A stretch of 64,000 nt of DNA from Cornus controversa (taxonomy: Eukaryota > Streptophyta > Magnoliopsida > Cornales > Cornaceae): positions 58,780,270 to 58,844,269 of the forward strand of contig CM048846.1 of the NCBI GenBank assembly GCA_026545225.1. The letters are read 5' to 3'. Positions 57,841-64,000 of this stretch are shown here, one piece after another. The notes beneath the pieces were generated by a model. The model saw only the letters and a program-made list of their open reading frames with translations, was not told where the DNA came from and made no database searches. Position 1 is the stretch's first letter. Each line of letters opens with the position of its first letter. The translations under genes were made by a program, and so were the position numbers.

Positions 57841-58915
57841 TGATAAGCGTTGAATGTTATACATTCTTGCGCCTTTACTTATGTATTTTGATCTCATAGC
57901 TGCGCATATTGTATAGTTTTTACGTGTTTTTATACTTTTGATGATTTCAGGTTCGAACTCAGAATGTGGCGTAATTCGACTCCTTTATCAGTTCAACAAT
58001 GCATTCTTATTTTCAACCATACTCCATGAAAAGTCTATATCAAGAAATAGTGAATAGTGTGTCAAGACCGAAGTCAGAAAGTTAGAAAGTTAAAGATATG
58101 TAGAATAAGGAAGATCGATGCATCGAAGTCCTTACTTTGATGCATCGAAGTGCCTACTTCAATGCATCACCCGAACTTGCTGAACATATTTTCTGCAGAT
58201 ATTTTCTCCATTTGCTACTTGTCCAATTTTGCTTGGATAAAGCCTTGCACGGAATTTCTATGATATTTTGAGTCTCAGATCAGTTATATAGCTATAGAAT
58301 ATGTAATAGAAAACACACACACAATTCTTGTAATAAAGAGCATATTTTAGAATTCTAGAGAAAGAAAGTAAAGTTCTAGAGAGGGAAAGCTTAAAAGAGG
58401 GCTTTGTAAGGCCTTGAAGATCATCTTGAGCATGGGATCATCTTTGTCCATGGAGTGCTTCCAGCCTACCATGATCAACTAATCCTTCTCTAGGGTTTTG
58501 ACAAACCCTAACTTTGTAAACATGTTCTAACTTCAATGAATTGGGGATTTTTATGTATTTGGTGTATATGTCTCTTGCCTTGAGCCTTATATATATATAA
58601 GTTTACAAATTCTTCATGCTTATGTGTTGTGATTTATCTTCTTGTCTTAGAATGCTTAAATTGTTCACATGATCTTCAAACACTTGTAAGTTTCACAAGG
58701 AATACAAGTGATGGCTTGAGACTAGTTTTCACTATAACATACATAGCTAGATTTGCATAGTCCATGCCTAGAGATGGTGATTTCGCTACAATCAGGTAAG
58801 TAGGTAGGTAGGGAAATCAGTGACGATGATTTCGCTACACTTAGGTAATTAGGTAAATTAGGAAATTCACGCTTTTCGAAGATGGATTATAGTATATTAA
58901 GGTGTGTGTATTCTC
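57841..58915 (+). repeat. Athila 5' LTR
   Basis: It begins TGATAAGCGTTGAATG and contains a GATGCATCGAAGT(G/C)C repeat (three copies, 58117-58170), (CA)n at 58310 and a duplicated TGATTTCGCTACA phrase (58779, 58829). It ends before the primer-like TTGGCGACG. The 3' LTR partner lies outside the window, so both borders are inferred. Confidence 0.6.
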
Positions 58916-58974
58916 TTGGCGACGTCGTTGTAGGTGGGACTTGTCAACGCATCAATTAGTACACAATTGCATAA

Positions 58975-60068
58975 AAAGCCAAAGAGATGTGTCTATGGTT
59001 GATGCGAGTTGTGGAGGTACATTTTTTCTAAAAAGCCCTGATGAAGCATGGATACTTTTTGAGAACTTGAGCGAAAATTCATCTCATCGTTCTTCTAATG
59101 AAAGGAAGAATGAGGTAGTTGCTCCTCTTAATGTCCAAATTGAAAGTATTTTTGAAATGCGTAAGGAGCAAGCAACAGATAGGAAGATAGAAGCCTTAGA
59201 AAAGAAATTGGATCAAGTCATGTTGGTCGATTTTTCTTCTTCTTCTTCTTCCCCCAATCCTACTATTCCTAATCCTACCCTTCATCCCACATATGATGTG
59301 TGTTCATTCTGCTCTAGTCCTTCACATTATATAAAGGATTGCCCTCATGCAGGGCAATACTCCAAATTTTCACAAGAGCAAGTAAATGCACTTTACTCTA
59401 GGCTGGGTCAAGTATCATATCCAAATTCTTATACTCCCGGATGAAGAGATCAAAATCAATTCCAATATGGGAACTAAGGCCAATATCAAGGACCTCGAGG
59501 ACCACATGGACTGCAAGGTCAATCTCAATTCCAACCTAGACCTTATCAACAAAATTCAAATTCAATCTTCTACTACACTCCCAATCAACCACCTTCTCGA
59601 AACCCAAGTTTTGAGGAAAAGGTTTTGGCAGCTTTAGGCAATATCAAAAGTGATACTCAAAAGATCAATGCCCACTCACAATCTATTGCAAAAATAAAAT
59701 CCCAATTGGGATAGCTAGCTAATGCAATGAATCGTAGAGATGGTGGAAAGTTGCCTTGCCAAACGGTGGCAAATCCGAATGGAGTTCAAGTAATTGATGA
59801 TGCTTCTCATTCCATTGAGTTCAACAAAGAACAAGCTCACTCAATTACTACTCTAAGGAGTGGTAGAGTGTTAGAAAATCCGGTTGATAAGATAAGAGAG
59901 AGAGAATGTGAGCATCCGATAAATCCAAACAATCCCATTTTTAATCCAAAAAACCTTCCACTAAATTCAAAAGAGTTCTCTAATAATCCAAAAAAAAAAG
60001 GAAAGGAGAAGATCATTAAAGCTAAATTCCCATCGATTCCAATTCTACTCCCTTTCCTCAAAGATTAA
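58975..60068 (+). pseudogene. Athila gag, C-terminal part
   Basis: MVDASCGGTFFLKSPDEAW, then LFENLSENS and a Lys/Glu-rich stretch match the C-terminal half of Athila gag. The zinc knuckle CSFCSSPSHYIKDC (C-x2-C-x4-H-x4-C, 59301-59342) is complete. After a stop at 59442 the frame changes, but the family pattern goes on: a Gln-rich stretch, KINAHSQSIAKIKSQLG, RRDGGKLPCQTVANPNGVQ, SITTLRSGRVLENPV (59727-60068). Stops and frameshifts make it non-functional. Zinc-knuckle gag would bind the element's RNA. Confidence 0.85.
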
Positions 60069-60099
60069 GGGAACCAACTCAATTCAAAAAATAAGGAGA

Positions 60100-60480
60100 G
60101 AAATTGCAAGATATGATAGAAATCTTCAAGCAAGTGAAAATCAATCTTCCTTTTCTTGATGCTATAAAACAAATTCTCTCCTATGCTAAATTTCTTAAGG
60201 ACTTATGCACCCAAAAGCGTAAATCTAGGAACCAAATTCCTAAGAAGTCCAATTAACTAAGCAAGTGAGTTCAATTCTCCAAAATGACACCCCTCCAAAG
60301 TTCAAGGATCCGGGTGCTCCAACAATCTCATGTGTCATTGGTGACCATGAATTTGAAAGGGCCCTCCTTGATTTAGGAGCAAGTGTTAACTTACTTCTTT
60401 ACTCAGTTTATGAAAAGTTAGAGCTAGGAGAGCTTAAGCCGACCACAGTTGTGTTGCAACTTGCCGACCATTCTATAAGG
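60100..60480 (+). pseudogene. Athila protease, N-terminal part (split gene)
   Basis: A decayed linker (residues like IFKQVKINLPFLDAIKQI in one frame, then LTKQVSSILQ) precedes an open frame from 60265. That frame contains TPPKFKDPGAPTISCVIG and the retropepsin active site ALLDLGASVNLLLYSVYEKL (D-L-G-A, as usual in this family), then GELKPTTVVLQLADHSIR, where the homology stops at 60480. Codons after that come from the insertion. The continuation is at 63393. Confidence 0.88.
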
Positions 60481-63390
60481 ACCGGGTTATTTTTGATCGA
60501 TTTTGGATTATTCTTGGACCGGATTAATTTTTTTGAATTAATGATTTCGAAAAGATGTGTGTATATATATATATGGAGATTTATAAATATATTTGCATAC
60601 ATGTCTATTATTAAACATGTGTGTGGAGGAGTATGTGGGGTCTACACGAAATTATAAAAGAATTGAGTGACATATATGTATTTATATATATGTGTGGCGG
60701 GAGTACATGTGAATACATGTATTAGGTAATGTTATATATATATATATAAATATATAATATGCATAACATATGAGTGGATGAGAATGGTTGTTGGACATGT
60801 GGACCGAAATTATGATAGGATTCAAAATAAAAGAAGTCAGAGATTTTTTTTTTAAGGAGATAAAGATAAGAAGAAATGGGCAGGTGGCTATCGGCTAATG
60901 GGATAAGAAGAAAAGAGAGAAAGAAAGGAGAAAAGAAGAAAGAAAAAGAAAAGAGAAACCAAGAGATAGAGAGAGAAAGAGAGAAAGAAGAAGGAAACTG
61001 AGAGAGTTTTAGAGAAAGGAAGTGAAGCCAAGAAGAGAGAGAGAAACTGCGATGGTGGTAGTTGGGTTGCTAACAGTGGAGCTTTGGCCTGGGCAACGGT
61101 GATGGTGGTGATTAGCTTGCGGGTTGATGGCAACGGCTGGGGTTTTGCTTGGCCAGGGTTTGTGGGTCTGTTAGTGGTGGTCTCGGTTCATGGCTGGGGA
61201 AGATGACCGGAGGAGTGAGTTGGGTTCTCCGACGGTGGGTCTATTATGGCCATGGTGGTGGACCGAATGGTGGTGACTGGTATTGAGGACTGTGGGTTCG
61301 CACGGCTGGGTTTTTGGATGGTTTCGGTGAGCTTCGGATGGTCCGATGATGGCTCCATATGGCTGTTGGATAGCCTATTTTAGTGGTCATTAGAGGTTGG
61401 TTTAGGCTTGCATGGGGTCAGCCATGGTGGAGGCTCGGCTGATGGTGAGTTCGGCAACTTGCGGGTTCGGTTTGAGTAGCCTATAATGGCTAGTTTAGGT
61501 TAGAATTTTGGCAGGAAATGGGTTCTTATGTTGGGTATTAGTTGTTTCAATTTGAAGATGAAAATGGGTTTAGTTTAGGGTGATGGTGTTTGGCAAGAAA
61601 AGTGATGAGATATATATATACATATATACGTATATATGTATATATATGAAAGTTTAATCTACATGGGCTGCCAAGATGGGTTATTAAGTGGAGTTGGGTT
61701 GAATTTCAAATGTTGGAATTTGTTTGGATTTGGGCTTACATAATAAAGTGGGTTGCATAAATTAAATTAGGCCTAGACTCTGAATTGGGCTGAATTTGAT
61801 GTTTAGTTTGGGCTGGTTTAATTGGACTGGGCCAAAATTTAAAATAGGCCCAGTATCAATTAGAATGTGATAGTTGGGTTTGAATTGTGGACTTAACATT
61901 TGAACTTGGGCCAGTAGAATTGGTGATTTAGATTGAGTTGAGACTAGAAGCTTTCTATGAACTTTGGATATGCAAGTACATGTAACACAATTCTGACAAA
62001 GCAGTGCAAGGCGATCTTTTCAGCCTTCTTGGAAATTAGAGATTTTTGGAATTCTCACTCCAAATTGAGGTAGGGGTGCTAGACTCATCCTTACTTTAAT
62101 TCTATAGGTCCCTTATCTGTGACATGAAAGATAAGATTGTGATTCCTTGAGTCTAGGGTCTTGTGTATTTATATGTAAATAGAAATGTGAATTATGCATA
62201 TGTATATGTCTAACATGTTAGTTAGGACTTATATATGCTGCATATGTGATATTGAGATTATGAATGCTTTTGTTGAAATTGTGTTCAATTGATGAAAATG
62301 TAAAAATATGATTGTCAATGTAGAGCTGTGCATGAAAGATATGATTTTCTTGAAAATGCATAAGCATGATGATTTTCATGAAGTGAGTGAATGACATTGT
62401 GACAATCTTGAGTTGAGATGGAAAGTGCATTGATTTGATAAAATGCATTACATTGTGTGAATAAGTGCATTAATGTGATTATGTGCACTATGTGAAAAAT
62501 GAAGTTTTTAGGGCATGTGTGAGAATTAATAAGGGTTTCGAACCCTAGGGTGTAAGACCCAAAATTTGGCCAAGCGGGTGTCGCTTCCGTCGGGTTAGTA
62601 GCCCGAAAAGCGTGAGCAGAGTATGTGGTCCCAAAGCGACCCTTACGACGGATTGTGACAAGCGAAGTCCTCAGTTGAATTGATTTTTGAGAATTTATGG
62701 TGTAAGTTATATATATTTTAATTGTGACTTGTCCAATTTGATATATAAATGTATATACATTGAAATGTGAAGCATCACGCATGATTTGAAAAACGTGATT
62801 GTTTATGGGTAAAAAGCATGGATATCTATCATGTAGAAATGTAATGATTTCATATGCATCCATGCATGGCCGCCTGAGTTAGAGTAGAGTTCGGTGGATC
62901 ATTCCTACTGAGCCGTAGTGGTGCTCACCCCCTGTTTATAAAATATTTTTCAGATAACGCATCACCGGAGGATGAGGCTTAGAGTGCTAGAGTGATTTGA
63001 AAGAATACTTTAGAATTTCTCTTTGGATATAGCGTTATGAATTGTATATTTGGCTATCCATGCTGGCATGTGGCATGTGGATTATATTGATGTGAGATTG
63101 GAATTACATTTATGTAACTTGTATTTATATGCGTCCATGGACATTAGAAATGTGAGTTAGTGTTTATACATTGTGCAAAAACTTGTATAAGGATTATGAG
63201 AGTGTTGAGATATAAATTGATGATTTAGAATATGTGTGTATGTAAGCTTCCACATTGACTTAAGGGTTGAGACCTCGGCACGGTGATGGAATCTCCGGTG
63301 ACCGAGGCTTTGATGTGTGATTTCACGAGTTCACACCCCGCTTTCTTCGCTCCTAACCGGGTGTCGGAAGCCGGGGCGTGACACATTTGG
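60481..63390 (+). mobile_element. ~2.9 kb LTR-bearing insertion splitting the Athila protease
   Basis: TAAGG (60476-60480) and TGAGG (63391-63395) flank it, a 5-bp duplication with one difference, and joining the flanks restores the Athila reading pattern. The right part is the reverse complement of the LTR family at 27742-30420: AAATTGAGGTAGGGGT, TACTGAGCCGTAGTGGTGCT, TCAGATAACGC-like words and the end CCGGGGCGTGACA (63383). CATTTGG after the LTR end is the start of a TTTGGTATCAGAGC-type primer site, so the insertion includes a few internal bases beyond one LTR. The middle (61040-61500) is GGT-rich noncoding DNA. No protein was found. Confidence 0.75.
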
Positions 63391-63392
63391 TG

Positions 63393-64000
63393 AGGCAACC
63401 ACGTGGGATAATTGAGGATGTTCTCATCAAAGTGGATAGATTTTACTTTCCGATGGGCTTCATTATCCTTGATACCGAACTTGTCCAAGATCCTACAAAG
63501 CATATTTCGATCATTCTAGGTCGCCCATTCTTGGTTACGGATAACGCTTGTATTAATTGTCATACAGGGGTGATGGACATCTCCTTTGGGAATATAACTA
63601 TTAAACTAAATATCTTCAATGCATCCCACCACACCTCCAATAATGAAAGTGACTGCTTTTGTTTGGATGTTGTGGATGAGCTTGTGGAAGAGATGTTTTC
63701 CCACATCTTGTCGAAAGATCCCCTTGAGGTGTGTTTGAGTCAATTTAATTTTGAGGACTTTGACATTGAGCAATCCATTGAAGATGTAAATATAATGCTC
63801 GATGCCAATCTCATTAATGACTTTTTGATGTGGAAGACACCAATTGAGCCTCTCCCTACTCTTTCATGTACTCCTCCAATTCCATCCCTTGTGTCTCCCC
63901 CACAACTTGAACTTAATACTTTACCGTCTAATCTCAAATATGTTTTTCTTGGCCCAAGTGACACTCTCCCGACCATCATAGCTTCAAATCTAACTTATGA
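63393..64000 (+). pseudogene. Athila protease, C-terminal part and linker toward RT
   Basis: The frame from 63393 gives QPRGIIEDVLIKVDRFYFP, then FIILDTE, then ISIILGRPFLVTDNACINC, SFGNITIKLNIFN and a Leu/Pro/Ser-rich linker toward reverse transcriptase. It is open for about 200 codons to the window edge. It continues the domain cut at 60480. ILGRPFL is the conserved motif near the end of retropepsin. The absence of stops suggests that this part decayed little after the insertion. Confidence 0.88.

Larger units (their letters stand above)
57841..64000 (+). mobile_element. Athila-type Ty3/gypsy retrotransposon, 5' part, extends beyond the window
   Basis: The order is 5' LTR (about 57841-58915), a degenerate primer site (TTGGCGACGTCGTTG, resembling the TGGCGCCGTTGCC site of Athila elements), gag C-terminus with zinc knuckle (58975-60070), then protease. 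The protease is interrupted at 60480 by a 2.9 kb insertion and resumes at 63393, and its frame is still open at the window edge. Gag N-terminus is deleted between the primer site and 58975, so the copy was defective even before the protease was split. Confidence 0.85.

Noticed and set aside
62315..62863. 182-codon minus-strand frame
   Set aside because: It lies within the LTR-bearing insertion, antisense to it, and has low-complexity His/Ile-rich composition without a domain.

Overview
This 64 kb window looks like nuclear DNA of a flowering plant, probably a eudicot. It is AT-rich and dominated by transposable elements. It contains one clearly intact host gene: a nine-exon minus-strand gene for the plant-specific translation initiation factor eIF(iso)4G. 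Everything else with coding capacity is transposon-derived and broken by stops, frameshifts, truncations or nested insertions. I saw no rRNA or canonical tRNA gene, no CRISPR array and no bacterial or organellar operon. Layout, left: 1-5354 is the 3' portion of a CACTA (En/Spm) DNA transposon, with decayed TNP2-type and Transposase_24-type genes, a subterminal repeat array and the terminal ...GTAGTG end. 5.4-11.4 kb is AT-rich DNA with a ~240-285 bp tandem repeat, an LTR-like fragment and inverted-repeat elements. 11.49-13.72 kb is an L1-like LINE whose two halves lie in opposite orientations between 13-bp target-site duplications, the signature of twin priming. 14.97-15.73 kb is a PIF/Harbinger-like derivative with TAA duplications, and 15.82-16.77 kb is a Mutator-like element with ~180 bp terminal inverted repeats. 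Layout, centre: 18.4-21.1 kb holds a dispersed short repeat split by a solo LTR. 21.7-30.4 kb is a patchwork of Ty3/gypsy pieces: an LTR plus gag (+), RT/RNase H (-), a truncated LTR and a ~2.7 kb solo LTR. 30.4-36.9 kb is repeat-derived noncoding DNA with a Stowaway MITE. 36.9-41.8 kb is a decayed Ty1/copia element that carries an insertion with a 60-bp minisatellite. Layout, right: 42.6-56.1 kb is the eIF(iso)4G gene. Its 3.4 kb first intron and 6.6 kb fourth intron have collected a LINE fragment, long inverted repeats and a SINE-like sequence. 56.8-64 kb is an Athila-type Ty3/gypsy element (+) whose protease is split by a ~2.9 kb LTR-bearing insertion; it continues past the window. How it works together: one housekeeping gene provides the host function by bridging cap-binding eIF(iso)4E to the ribosome-recruiting machinery. 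The rest records nested transposition, LTR recombination and minisatellite growth inside LTRs. I did not find a convincing new functional system. The most unusual items are the twin-primed LINE, the Arg/Ser/Gln 12-residue repeat in a gag leader, an unexplained 25-bp exact repeat around the Athila LTR, the dispersed GAAGTAAAATTGTCAC-type repeat and the large inverted repeats inside an eIF(iso)4G intron. All family assignments come from recognising protein motifs and ends by eye; no database search was run.
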